Source of the DNA: Astragalus membranaceus
Taxonomy: Eukaryota; Streptophyta; Magnoliopsida; Fabales; Fabaceae
Assembly: GCA_039519185.1 (NCBI GenBank)
Contig: CM076846.1
Span: forward strand, 127,848,182-127,912,181
Length of the DNA stretch: 64,000 nucleotides
Direction of reading: 5' to 3'
Part shown: positions 53,947 to 64,000 of the stretch, piece after piece
Position numbering within the stretch: position 1 is the first letter of the stretch
Layout of the letters: every line of letters starts with the position of its first letter
Made by a program: the position numbers and the translations under genes
Notes under the pieces: model-generated
What the model was told of the DNA's origin: nothing
Database searches by the model: none
The model's input: the letters and a program-made list of their open reading frames with translations, nothing else

Positions 53947-55725
53947 ATGCGAAGAACCAGAAGTTTCGGTGAAACTGTTCAACAAATTCCCGAAATCGAA
54001 AGGTTCTTACATAGAAGGAGGAGAGAAATTCCTGATAACCAAATGGCGGCTAATGAAAATCGTGCTCTCAAAGAGTACGCAACACCTTCAGCGGAACCAT
54101 CGGCTGCCATTGTACATCCAAATGTGGAAGCAAATAATTTTGAACTCAAATCATCTCTGCTTTCAATGGTTCAACAAAACCAATTTTCTGGTTCTCCCAC
54201 GGAGGACCCAAATCTTCATATTTCAATTTTTCTTGAATACTGTGGAACTCTCAAATTAAACGGGGTACCTCCGGATGCCATAAGACTAAAACTCTTCCCT
54301 TTTTCATTAAGGGATAGAGCTAGAGCATGGCTACATTCTTTGCCTTCGGAATCCATTACCGACTGGAGCCAGCTGAAACAAGCTTTTCTTACTAAATTCT
54401 TTCCCCCGAGTAAGACAGCTCAAATGAGAAATCAAATTACTCGATTTTCTCAAAACAACGGGGAATCTCTTTATGATACATGGGAACGTTTCAAAGAAAT
54501 GTTAAGGCTATGCCCCCATCATGGACTAGAGAAATGGCTCGTTGTTCACACTTTTTATAATGGATTACAATATGCAACTAGAATGACTGTTGATGCAGCT
54601 GCAGGTGGAGCTTTAATGAACAAAAATTTTACCGAAGCCTATGCACTCGTTGAAGATATGGCTCAAAACCATTGTCAGTGGACAAGTGAGCGAGCCATAA
54701 CGAATAAGCCAGCCACATCAAAAGAGCCAGGTAAGTATGAAATATCTGTTGTTGATCATCTTACCTCAAAAGTGGACGCACTTTTTCAAAAATTTGAAAA
54801 ATTAAATGTAAGTGCCGTCTCACAAACTTCTTCTCCTATTACTCCACCATGTGAATTATGTGGGGTTGTTGGCCATATTGGAGCTAAATGCCAGCTTGAG
54901 GCATCTAGTACTGGAAATGAGCATATTAACTATGCTCAAAAAGAAGATCCGTTTTCAAATACTTATAATTCTGGGTGGAGAAATCATCAAAATTTTTCTT
55001 ATCAAAATCCTCCACCCAATCCAGCACCTAGACCACCTCCTGTTTTTCAAAATCAAAGGGTTTTTAACAACCCACCAAACAGCCCGCAAAAGTCGAACTT
55101 AGAATTTTTGATGGAAAAATTTGTGTCATCTCAAACAAAACAAAATGAAGAATTCAAAAATCATACTTGTTATTTGAATGACACACTTATCAAATTAGAA
55201 TCAAAAATCGACTCTATTGCCACTCACAGTAAGATGCTTGAAAATCAAATAACTCAAGTGGCAACACAGGTGGCTTCATCCTCTAAATCTTCGAGGGTAT
55301 TTCCTGAACAGCATGAACAAAATCTAAATGGCCAAATATATGCTGTCACCCTTAGAAGCGAAAAACAATTAGAGGAACCAAGAGCAAACCAAGAAAAAAT
55401 TGTGAGCGACAAACATAATTTACCGTGTGAGCAAGAAGAGAAAGAAAAAGAGAAGGAACCAGAAAAAGAAAAAGAAAAGGAACCAGAAAAAGAAAGAGAA
55501 GAACCATACATCCCCCCACCACCATACAAACCATCTCCTTTATCGTATTTTTCACCTTCCTTTGTGAAAAAAATAACATTTGATCAGGGGGGAATTGTAA
55601 AAAAGATCTTATTGCGTACACAACTTCCATTTTACAAGCCATGGGATCTAGGAGTATGCTTTCATTCTTCATATGTCACTTGGTCTCTATGCTTCAAGCA
55701 ATGGGACCCAGGAATAACTTTATAA
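53947..55725 (+). CDS. Element E Gag
   Basis: A capsid protein that could package element E RNA. The ATG at 53947 (MRRTRSFGETVQ) opens 592 codons. The retrotransposon Gag domain spans about residues 60-250 (LHISIFLEYCGTLKLNGV, RDRARAWLHSLP, SWSQ-like DWSQLKQAFLTKFFP). One CCHC knuckle, CELCGVVGHIGAKC, is at residues 302-315, followed by a proline-rich linker (350-375), a coiled-coil stretch (380-440) and a Lys-Glu-Pro repeat (about 495-520). After PYKPSPLSYFSPSFVKK the last 45 or so residues no longer resemble Athila and probably mark the pol deletion. The Gag part is uninterrupted, unlike most genes here. Confidence 0.88.
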   Translation: MRRTRSFGETVQQIPEIERFLHRRRREIPDNQMAANENRALKEYATPSAEPSAAIVHPNVEANNFELKSSLLSMVQQNQFSGSPTEDPNLHISIFLEYCGTLKLNGVPPDAIRLKLFPFSLRDRARAWLHSLPSESITDWSQLKQAFLTKFFPPSKTAQMRNQITRFSQNNGESLYDTWERFKEMLRLCPHHGLEKWLVVHTFYNGLQYATRMTVDAAAGGALMNKNFTEAYALVEDMAQNHCQWTSERAITNKPATSKEPGKYEISVVDHLTSKVDALFQKFEKLNVSAVSQTSSPITPPCELCGVVGHIGAKCQLEASSTGNEHINYAQKEDPFSNTYNSGWRNHQNFSYQNPPPNPAPRPPPVFQNQRVFNNPPNSPQKSNLEFLMEKFVSSQTKQNEEFKNHTCYLNDTLIKLESKIDSIATHSKMLENQITQVATQVASSSKSSRVFPEQHEQNLNGQIYAVTLRSEKQLEEPRANQEKIVSDKHNLPCEQEEKEKEKEPEKEKEKEPEKEREEPYIPPPPYKPSPLSYFSPSFVKKITFDQGGIVKKILLRTQLPFYKPWDLGVCFHSSYVTWSLCFKQWDPGITL

Positions 55726-56711
55726 AGGGAAAAGGTCAAGCTAATGACCATAAACGAGCGCTGCGTGGGAGGCAACCCACGGCTTAATGTATTTTTCGAT
55801 TTGTTGAAAAATAAAATACCCCAGGGCCGAGTATCCTGAACCAGACAGCCAGGTGAGCTCTCCTAACCCCTTTTGTTTTATTTGAAAAATCATTGAGGAC
55901 AATGCCTAGTCCAAGCATGGGGGGGTATTTTATTACTTTTATTAGGAATTTCTTTATTGGTTTGCCGAGTTTTTATCTTTGTACTTTGAGTTGTATCTGC
56001 TCCCTCCATCGTGAAACTTTGTGAACCCTAAAGCATGTTTTAGATAAGCCTTTTCTGGACAAAAATAATTTTTCATTTTTTCATTAGCAATCATCTAGGT
56101 GGACTGGTTGGGAACAACAAAATTGTATCATGGTTCGATTTCTACTTCTAGGGCTTTTTCACACACACACTATTGAGACTATTTTCAGTTATTAATACAA
56201 AAAGAGGGACTGAAAAGAAACTAGTAACCTGGTTCTCTTGGTGACATTTACTAGATGCGCGGTTACTGGAGAAAAACGTCTGAGTTGAGGTATTCAAAAA
56301 AAAAAAAAAAATTGCAAAACCAATTCAAAAATGCAAAAATTGGTGCATTTTAAATGTCAAAATGAATGGTTAGCATATAAAATCAAAAAGAAAAGAAAAA
56401 AATGCTTGAATACCCAACGTATAAAGACCCTCCTTTGAGACCTGGTCTTAATAAATGGAGGACCCAAGCTTAAGAATGTTGGGGAACCGGTTCTATGATG
56501 ACATGGATATCCTCTCTAATGTATTGATACTTTAAATTTGTCTCCCAATTCCACAAGAAGCCCAAAATAGTAGCTCTCAAAACCAAAGTGTTAGAATTGC
56601 CCCACAGTTCACTCATGGTTTCAATATGAAAATAATTTTCCTTCAGAATTGGCCTAAAGACTTACACTGTTTTTGCTTGAGGACAAGCAAAGGTTCAAGC
56701 ATAGGGGAGTT
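55726..56711 (+). other. Element E 3' untranslated region
   Basis: CGTGGG (55764-55769), loop AGGCAA, CCCACG (55776-55781) forms a perfect 6-bp hairpin in a GCTGCGTGGGAGGCAACCC phrase common after polyproteins of this group. A 16-base A run lies at about 56297. Before the 3' LTR, TTGAGGACAAGCAAAGGTTC then ATAGGGGAGTT is the polypurine tract region (56680-56711). Remaining DNA shows no gene. Confidence 0.8.
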
Positions 56712-58051
56712 TGATAAGTCTATTTTTAGAGTCTTTTTAATAGTTGTTTTATTAAGTCTTTTTAGTATTTTAATTATATTTTTATCTATTTTACTGCAAA
56801 TGTTTACTTTTTATCTTCAGGTTTTATTTTGAAGCAATTTGGGCTGCTTAAAGCCTCAGCAGGTCAGAATTCGACTGGATCTCTCAGAATTCGACCAAGA
56901 TCTCTCAGAATTCGACCAAGATCTCTCAGAATTCGACAGCATCTGTCTCAGCAGGCCAGATTTCGACTGGATCTCCCAGAATTCGACTGCATCTTCCAGA
57001 TTTCGACTGTGCTTGCTTCTGCTTCCCAGATTTCGACTGTGCCTACTTCTGCTGGCAAGATTTCGACTGTACCTGCTTCTGCCACCAGATTTCGACTGTG
57101 CCTCAACTCTGCTATCCAGAATTCGACTGAACAGTCAGAATTCGAATTGCCCACTTGCTGATGGATATTTTGCCCACTTGTTGCCCACTTGTTGATGGAT
57201 ATTTTTGATGGCTACCTTGGCCAACTTGATTTGCCACTTTTTCCTCTTTAGGACCTTTTTGCCCCTCATATTTTCCTATAAATAGAGGCTTGATCCTCAC
57301 TTGTACCCAAGCTTGAATTTTGTTAGAAAATCAATGACAAAGGCTCTCTAATGATTCATGACTTCAATTTACTCTTCATGCTTTTTATGATTCTTGTTTA
57401 TTTATTTTCTTGCCCTTTTTTCTTTCCAAGTCATTTACTTTCTTGCTCCTTTAATTTCTTGCACCTTTATTTTCCAAGTCATTTATTTTCTTGCCCTTTA
57501 AATTCTTGCTATTTATTTTCTTGCCCTTTTACTTTCCAAGTCATTTACTTTCTTGCTCCTTTAAATTCTTGCACCTTTATTTTCCAAGTCATTTACTATT
57601 CTTGCTATTTAAATTTCTTGCACCTTTATTTTCCAAGTTATTTACTTTCTTGCACTTTTATTTTCCTTGCTCTTTAAATTTCCAAGTCAAGTAAACTACT
57701 GGCAAGTCAAGTAAATTACTGGCAAGTCAAGTAAATTACTGGCAATTTACTTTTCAAGCAATTTACTTTCTTGTCATTTACAATTCCGCTATTTATGATT
57801 TTTGCACTTTACCACTTTCTTTTATTTCTCGCTATTTAACTTTATGTCTTCTTCTTTTATTTTCTTTTCTCCTCTTTTGTCTACAATGATCATGAGTGAG
57901 TAGACTTTACTAAAATATTCCTTCTTTCCAAAAACACTTTCTTTTCAGTTAATCAACTTTGAAAAATTAGATTGGTATTCACCTAGGCTCTCCCTGTGGA
58001 TCGATAACTCTTTTATTACGCGATACGACCCGTGCACTTGCGGGGCTATCA
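56712..58051 (+). repeat. Element E 3' LTR (1340 bp)
   Basis: Differs from the 5' LTR by a 30-bp insertion near 57496 (one extra CTTGC-type unit), one base in a T run, and a few substitutions (for example GTGCTTGC at about 57009). It carries its own CAGAWTTCGAC cluster and TATA box (57277-57284), from which transcription could run into Ogre-M sequence. Confidence 0.94.
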
Positions 58052-59725
58052 ATAATGCAAGAGAACAACATAGATTAAACTTTTGGCAAGGATTCACATG
58101 ATCAAGCAAAGAAATGCATAACAACCACACAAATCCTAATTTTCCTCTAATATGCGAAATGAAATAAGCTTCAAATCATCATTTTATTCATGAAAACAAC
58201 AAGAAATGAGTGAAATAACAACAACACACAATTTATTCTAAAGGAGAGAAGCATTCCAAGCACCCAAGCCACCCAAAGTGTTTGTCAAGATACTTGAAAT
58301 ACATCTCTCACTCAACAACAACAACTATGTTAACATTATGACATTAAAATGCAATGGGATGCCAAAATGAAGTGATGATTTACATCTTTGATGCTAAAAT
58401 TGGAAGATGATGCTAGGTTTTAAAGTATACCTCAACTCCAAGCTAGAATACGGAAGGAAATGAGATGAATGAATGCAAAACCCCTTTAATCTACTCTTCA
58501 ATTTTCAACTTTGAACTTGATCCTTGAATTTGAAGGTGAATCTTTGAGAAGAATGCAAGAAGGATGGAAGATTTAGTGTAGGAAAGGTGTTTTAATGGAT
58601 GATTGAGTGAAGAAATTGAAAAAGATGAGGTGAGGGAGAGGAGGAGGTATTCGGCCAAGGAGAGGAGGAAGTAGAGGTTTTTGTGCAAAAAATGAACTTG
58701 TTTTTGTATTTTGGGAGAGTAGGCTCATATATGGTCTTGGGTGAAATTAGGGTTAAGGGTAGAATAGGAATGAGATGTTCTATTTTAAGTAAGTTTGCAA
58801 TTTCTTATGAAGGAGTGAGTGTGAGAGGATGGTGTCATTTACAAAAAAGGGGTACGAATCTACATGAGAGTGTGTGGGAATTAGGGATGTGTATGAAATG
58901 GGTGGGATTAAGGATAGTACAATAATATTCTTAAGGAATAATTGTACAATAGAAGAGTGTGGAAGAAATTGTGGAGAGAGAGAGAGAGGGGGAATTCGGC
59001 TATGACAACAAAAATGGGGAGGGAAAATTGCTTCTCCTTTTTGGTGTTTTGTCTTATTGAGGACACTTTGTACTTTCTATTTGAATTTTGAATTTTTGGG
59101 CATGCAAATGATAGTGCACCTATTGAAAATGTGTCACATATTTTTGGGCACCATAAAAATATCCCTCTAATTATTCATGACAATAAAAGTTGTCATTTAA
59201 TAATCGGAGAATATTTAATGGTCCTTTTTCAGCTTTCTTGTGCAATAAAAATGGGAAAAATGCCTTTTAATTATTTTGAACTAGGATTTTCTTCCAAAAA
59301 ATTATACGAAAATTATCCTTGATAGAATAAATTGTATTTTTCATCCTTGACTTGGTTTAGTTCAAAAATAATTAACTTGCTCTCATTTGAATGCCCACAG
59401 ATATTGAAACATGCACTATTTTATTCCCTAAAATTCTCAAAAATTAATAAAAATGTTTTTTTTGGTGCCAAAAACTAATAACGATCAATAAATGGCCTTT
59501 GTGAAGATTAAAATGCATGCCAAATGGCAAGGGCAAAAGGGAAGCTCACGCAGTTACGACTGGCGCTTGCGCATAATTCAAATAAAAATGCGAGATAGGG
59601 GACAAATACACAAAAATGCGAAAGTCCATTAACCTACACAAATTATGAATTACCCTTATTGTTTCCATTTTTGTTTGAAAAAAAGGTTTTGACTTGGGCG
59701 GACAAAATTAGGGTATGACATAGGG

Positions 59726-59883
59726 TAAAGGAAAGCAGGTTGAAGAGAAGTAGCAGAGTCTTGAGCTACTTAGCTGATAGAAGATTATTCTGAGATCCTT
59801 ATGTATATATCTTATACTTTACCCTGCTTATGTATTATGGATTTAGATCCTTGAACTTTAGTCAAAGTCATGTAAGTGTATAT
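59726..59883 (+). other. Old gypsy LTR-like sequence, right half
   Basis: Continuation of 33153-33358 after removing Ogre-M and its TAGGG duplication. GGAAAGCAGGTTGAAGAGAAG matches the usual late part of Tekay-type LTRs in layout only. It ends at the LTR start at 59884. No gene seen. Confidence 0.5.
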
Positions 59884-59998
59884 TGTAACATCCCTGTTTC
59901 CCAATTTCGGTTTACGAAATCAACTGGCAATTTATTATTCGATCAAATGATAAATTAAGTCATGAATATGAAAATCTTGCGAAAGCAATATTGAATTG
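59884..59998 (+). repeat. LTR F1, first 115 bp
   Basis: Starts TGTAACATCCCTGTTTCCC and is interrupted by F2. Its continuation is probably from about 62081 to the end of the window, where the order of phrases follows that of F2. Confidence 0.7.
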
Positions 59999-62080
59999 TG
60001 TAACATCCCTAATTTCGGTTGATTTCGTTTTATGAAATTAACTAGCGAATTTTTATTCGATAAAATAATAATTCAAGTCAAGGATATGTTAAAAGCGCGA
60101 AAACAACATTTAGTTGCTAATAGCATGAATTACGTGGCCGTTTTGAGGTAGAAAAAGAATTATGAGAGGACTAGGGGACCAAGGGTATTTTGGTCATTTC
60201 CATATCTTTCGAACCCTAACCCAAATTACCCAACACCAAAACATACCCCTTAACTCCATAAGACCATAATCACAATTTTTAGGAGTTAATTATGAGTTAG
60301 TGGTTATTTAAGGCTAAACTAAGGTGGGGAGTTAAGTGGAGGGCATTTTGGTCATTTCCCATCCACTTAAAGCCTTGCCCAGCTGAACCAACTTCATTCA
60401 ACTCAGAAACCAGAAATTATTCAGAAGATAGAGAGAGGGGGAGAAGAGAGGCACGAAGAGAGGGAGGAGAAAGAAGGAAGAGGAACTCTCCATCTGTCCA
60501 TTGCATGTAAGCTTTTTCTACTTCCTTCTTCACCATTTTTCATTCTCTATCCAATGATACCAAACTCATAAGCTCATTCATCCTCTTCTCCATTTTCCCA
60601 TTTCTGGTTTGTGAAGCTCAAAATGGTGCTCTTGGGGTTTCAAAGCTTTGCATGTTGAATTGGAGCTAGGGAGAGTAGAATAGTGAAGCCACATTGTTAT
60701 TTTGAGCAAGTTCAACAACCTTATTGTAAATTGGAAGTGATAGAGAGTGATTCTAGTAGCTCTAAGAGGTTGAGTTCGAAAATTGAAGTGGTAGAAGTTC
60801 GGTTTCGAAGTCTACTCACGCTTAGGATCATTTTGTATTTCTGAAATGATTATTATGTGACCGGTTTTGAAGTGTACTTCGTTTCGAAAGTTTTTAGAGT
60901 CGAAAACCGTTTTCGGAAAAATAACGTTTTACGGTTTTTATCGGATTTTATATGTGATTGTATGGACTGGATTGACTGGAATATTGCCTGTTATTGTTTG
61001 TGTTTTGTTGGATTTTGATCGGAATACGGATTGGACTCGAACGGAATTGCGAAAATGAGAAAAGCGGAATGAAATGGTGTACTGACAGAAGCGCACGAAT
61101 CGTGCGCCTATGGCCCACGGATCGTGCGCCAGGTTTGCAAAAATGTTTTTAAAAGAAGGTCCAGTGCGCACGAGTCGTGCGCTTAGGGCGCACGGACCGT
61201 GCGTGAGCTTCTGTTAGCGAACACCGAATTCTCGTTTCGTCGCTCCTTTTGATTCCAAACCTCTTCTAGTCTCCTCTCCAACCCTTTGCGATGATTTTTC
61301 CACTTTTAAGACATTGTTTTTGACATGATCAAAGATGGTTTTGAAAAATTCTCTCAAACCTATAAATGTTTCGAAAACCGAAAGATAGTACACGTGAGAG
61401 GACATGGGCTAGGTTTAAAGTTATGGAACTATATGTTCGGTCAACTTTATGTTTATGTATTAACATGAATGACAGGTAATAAAAAGGGATGAATAAGCAT
61501 TTTCATCAAAGATTATTAAGGTTTAAATATATAAATTATATTGAATACAATAGACGGCCCAATGCGGGTGGATATATAAATTATATCAAAAGGATGGGTG
61601 ACGACCCAGTAGATTAGTATACTAGGGGAGGGGAAGTCATGAACCCCAGAACCTAGACCTCAGAGGTTTGAAGCTAGTGTAAGCTAGTGGAGAGGTTCGA
61701 AGGCAAAGGCAGAGCTTTTTCCGAAGATGTACTATGGCATGAAAGGAAAAGACATATGCACGTGGGCCCTGTATGGACTACGATTAAAAGAAAAAGAAAT
61801 AAAAGGACCGAGAGCTATTGTGAGGGGTTACGGTAGGACTCACTGAGATAATGTTTATCTCACCCTTTATATGTTTTTGTTTTATAGAGAAACAGGCAAA
61901 GAAGAAAGCGACGAGGCACGAATAGGAGCCGTGCTAGAGGAGAAGTTAGAAGACTTGGTTCTTTTACCTTTAATATTGTCTTTGTAACTCGATAGTATGA
62001 CTTGAATTTACTTAAGTTAAGTAATCGTTTCCGCTTTTTGTTGTGATGGTATTGAACACTAGGTTATGAAATACACACAA
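59999..62080 (+). repeat. LTR F2 (probable solo or truncated LTR) inside F1
   Basis: Starts TGTAACATCCCTAATTTCGG and follows the D LTR layout: leader, GC-rich palindromes at 61093-61203, CCCAATGCGGG near 61560, TTGTTTTATAGAGAAACAGG near 61870, ATTGAACACTAG at 62050. The terminal GGGGTGTTACA seen in D is not present, so the right boundary (about 62060-62100) is uncertain. A GCAT|GTAAGC donor-like site is at about 60504. Confidence 0.65.
61093..61203 (+). repeat. Paired GC-rich palindromes in F2
   Basis: GCACGAATCGTGC (61093-61105), CACGGATCGTG (about 61115-61125), then GCACGAGTCGTGC and GCACGGACCGTGC (about 61168-61203). Arms vary while remaining complementary. The same position in D and F1 holds related words. 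Confidence 0.8.
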
Positions 62081-64000
62081 TTTATCCGAATTGGGTGAAT
62101 CATTGTGGGAATTAGAGCACAAGGGTAAAATCGTCACTTCGTTTCATAATGAGGGAGTATCATTGATGAAATAACGGATTGGGTCCTAATCGTGCTAGGA
62201 GTATGGAGATGTTATTTAAATTACTAAGTCATATGGATTGATGAGTATTTGATGGATTAAAATGGACCTAAATGGATATTAAGGGACCAAGGGAAATTTA
62301 GTCATTTCCACAATCTTCAAATCATTAACCCCAAATTACTTTTCACCAATCATGCCTTTCAATTTCCCTAAGATCATAATCAAGGATTTTAATAAGGGTT
62401 ATGAGTTAATTGTGGGTTAAGGGATGATTTTGTAATAAGGGTAAAATGGTAATTTTACCCTCACTTAATGACACATAACCAGCTGACCTTCTAACCTTCT
62501 CCTGACTTTAACCATATCCAGAAACCTGAAAGTGTGAGAGTGGAGAATAGAGAGAGAGAGGGCTCAAGAAGGAGAAGAGAAAGAGGGGAATGGAACTCAC
62601 AAGTGTATGGTTGCATGTAAGTAACAAAACCACAATCCTTCTCCATTTTTAATTCTCTTTCCATTGGTAGTAATCTTGTTAGCTCATACTCCATCTTTCC
62701 CTCTCCACCATTTTCGAATATTGAGCCCCAACTTGACCAAACTCAATTTTCTTGTATTGTTGGTGTCCTAGAAGCTTGTTTTGAAGTTCTAGTGGAGGCA
62801 TGTTGGTGTTGGGAGATGAGATACATTTAATGGAAGCTACATTGTGGCTAAGAGTGCGAAAAGAGTTGTTTTAGAAGCTGGATTCGAAGCTGGAGTTGTT
62901 AGTGAGTGAATTGGTGTCAAATTCGTGGAGATGAGGTCTTGATGAAGGACAAGGATTGCTGGAAATTCTGCAGCAAACTCAGATTGAGTAGTCTCTGGTA
63001 ATTTCGGTATTTCTCTCACCACAGACATCATTTGAAGCTGATTTCTGATTCTTTAGAAAGTAGACACAAAACCCTTCAGTTTAGGCACAAGAACCATTTG
63101 AATTGACTGAATATTGAGGGAGAAACTTTAAGTACAAATTTCACTTTGGTCACAGTAATGTTTTCGGACCAGTCTCCGTATTTTAGCCGTAACTCCCCGA
63201 ATACTCGTCATATCAGTGTGAGACTTGAACCATAGAAAAATACACGAAATTCGCTACACGTTAGACACTGGTTTGAATGATTTTGGTTAAGAATTGAATT
63301 AGTTATGCCTGATGCAAAACAGCATGCAGATGCTGTCAAACCAATCTTGGAGTTATTTGCCGCGTTTCTAAGAGTCGGCGTTAGATCGGGATAGAACTGA
63401 ACTTGCATTGAGTACTGAGGTTCATTTGGATTGGGTTCAGTAGCTTGTGGCCCTGGAGTTAGTTTTGGGAGTGATTTCGAGTTCGTGGGAACATCGGAGT
63501 TGAATCGGGGACCGTTCGAGTGGATACTCGTCTTGAGCATTGCGTGGAATTTCGATTGGTTGTGACTTCGTCATTCCGGGTGAGTTTTAATCACGATTAG
63601 GGTTTTGCTTATTGTTCTTGAACTAGTGGTGTTTCTGGTTCTGTGGTTACAATTTGGATTTCAAAAGATTTATCGAGTCGAAAACTGTTTTTCCAAATAC
63701 TCGCGTATAACGGTTTTTATAAAAACGTATATATGTTATATTGATTATGGACTGGAATACAATATATATTATCTGTTTTGAGGGTGGATTTTGATCGGAA
63801 TTTGGATCGAGCGCAAACGGAGAAGCGGAACGAGAGAAACGGACTGAAATTGAGAGACAGAACAGGGCACACGGATCGTGCGCCCCTGTGGCAAGAACGG
63901 TGCGCCTGCCTCGCAGATGGTGAATTAATTTGGTGCATCACGCACGGGTCGTGCGCCCCTAGGGCAAGGACCATGCGTGTGGTTCTGTCTCGAGGTGCAA
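62081..64000 (+). repeat. LTR F1, continuation to the window end
   Basis: Repeats the phrase order of F2 (GGGACCAAGGGAAATTTAGTC near 62284, leader, GCAT|GTAAGT near 62612). It adds about 700 bp before its GC-rich palindromes at 63868-63975 (CACGGATCGTG, GCACGGGTCGTGC). The window ends inside it. The 110-aa minus-strand frame at 63208-63540 is within the LTR and unsupported. Confidence 0.65.

Larger units (their letters stand above)
52525..58051 (+). mobile_element. Element E: Athila-like gag-only LTR retrotransposon
   Basis: LTRs 52525-53835 and 56712-58051 start TGATAAGTCTATTTTTAG and end GGGCTATCA. The target duplication ATAAT is at 52520-52524 and 58052-58056, and the empty site is visible in the other Ogre-M LTR near 35172 (GATAATGCAAG). 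The primer site matches tRNA-Asp. The interior has gag but no protease, RT, RNase H or integrase. The LTRs are nearly identical apart from a 30-bp insertion and a one-base change, so the copy is young and must have used enzymes in trans. Confidence 0.94.
33364..59720 (-). mobile_element. Ogre-M: full-length-structure Tat/Ogre-type element, minus strand
   Basis: LTRs at 33364-36838 (3') and 50850-59720 (5', interrupted by element E). The target duplication TAGGG is at 33359-33363 and 59721-59725. Order on the minus strand: 5' LTR, tRNA-Arg primer site, leader, ORF1, gag-protease, intron, RT, integrase, twin hairpins, spacer (with D inserted), purine tract, 3' LTR. ORF1 upstream of gag, the Arg primer and the intron identify the Ogre branch of Tat. 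Without E the 5' LTR is 3339 bp; the 3' LTR is about 136 bp longer because of one tandem duplication. ORF1 has one stop and pol several breaks, so it is not autonomous. Confidence 0.93.
50850..59720 (-). repeat. Ogre-M 5' LTR, interrupted by element E
   Basis: On the minus strand it starts TGTCATACCCTAATTTTG at 59720 and ends GGGGTGCGACA at 50850. Element E with one ATAAT duplication accounts for 5532 bp; the rest (50850-52524 plus 58057-59720) is 3339 bp, colinear with the 3' LTR. It has one CTACGTA hairpin (about 51165-51220) and HP1/HP2 at 51004-51051. Confidence 0.93.

Noticed and set aside
62060..62110. Complete solo-LTR end and AATTG target duplication for F2
   Set aside because: AATTG precedes F2 (59994-59998) and occurs near 62089, but the expected GGGGTGTTACA end is absent, so a clean insertion cannot be claimed.

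Overview
The window is plant nuclear DNA, from a dicot and probably a legume (an inference). It has AT-rich spacers, CCTATAAATA promoters inside LTRs, a SIRE/Maximus-type copia element, and two Tat/Ogre-type Ty3 elements with the Ogre hallmarks: an extra ORF1, a tRNA-Arg primer site, and an intron between protease and reverse transcriptase. I found no convincing host gene, tRNA or rRNA gene. Almost every base can be assigned to LTR retrotransposons nested in each other, most of them non-autonomous or broken.

Layout: 1-1168 and 14032-15609 are one older Ogre-like spacer/LTR remnant, split by element A (1169-14026, minus strand, target duplication ATCAT). A is a non-coding Ty3-type element. Its left LTR was hit by element B (2745-7751, minus, duplication CGCGC), which has 2.3-kb LTRs around only 312 bp of interior. 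A SIRE-type copia element lies at 15610-19921 with most of pol deleted; its 3' LTR is fused at about 19922 to the truncated 5' LTR of Ogre-P (plus strand, 19922-31582). Ogre-P sits in a minus-strand gypsy LTR piece (31583-33152). Ogre-M (minus strand, 33364-59720, duplication TAGGG) has ORF1, gag-protease, RT and integrase remnants. It carries a deleted gypsy element D (36895-40123) near its 3' end and an Athila-like gag-only element E (52525-58051, duplication ATAAT) in its 5' LTR. From 59726 to the end there are further gypsy LTR pieces, one inserted in another.

How the parts work together: the Ogre copies encode Gag-protease and, through an intron whose 5' splice site contains the Gag-protease stop codon, Gag-Pro-Pol. 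Both copies keep in-frame splice junctions, and both have lost RNase H by different deletions. A, B, D and E lack enzymes, so they would need proteins from other elements to move.

The strongest candidate for something undescribed is a set of short inverted-repeat (hairpin) motifs in the Ogre LTR leader and just after the pol stop codon. The arms change sequence between copies while keeping pairing: two tandem hairpins near the LTR end, CTACGTA hairpins, TGTACA-centred palindromes, an approximately 80-nt GTTGATGA...TTCAAC stem repeated up to six times, and twin hairpins after pol. A second theme is that two unrelated LTR families (SIRE and E) carry about a dozen copies of one short word directly upstream of the TATA box.
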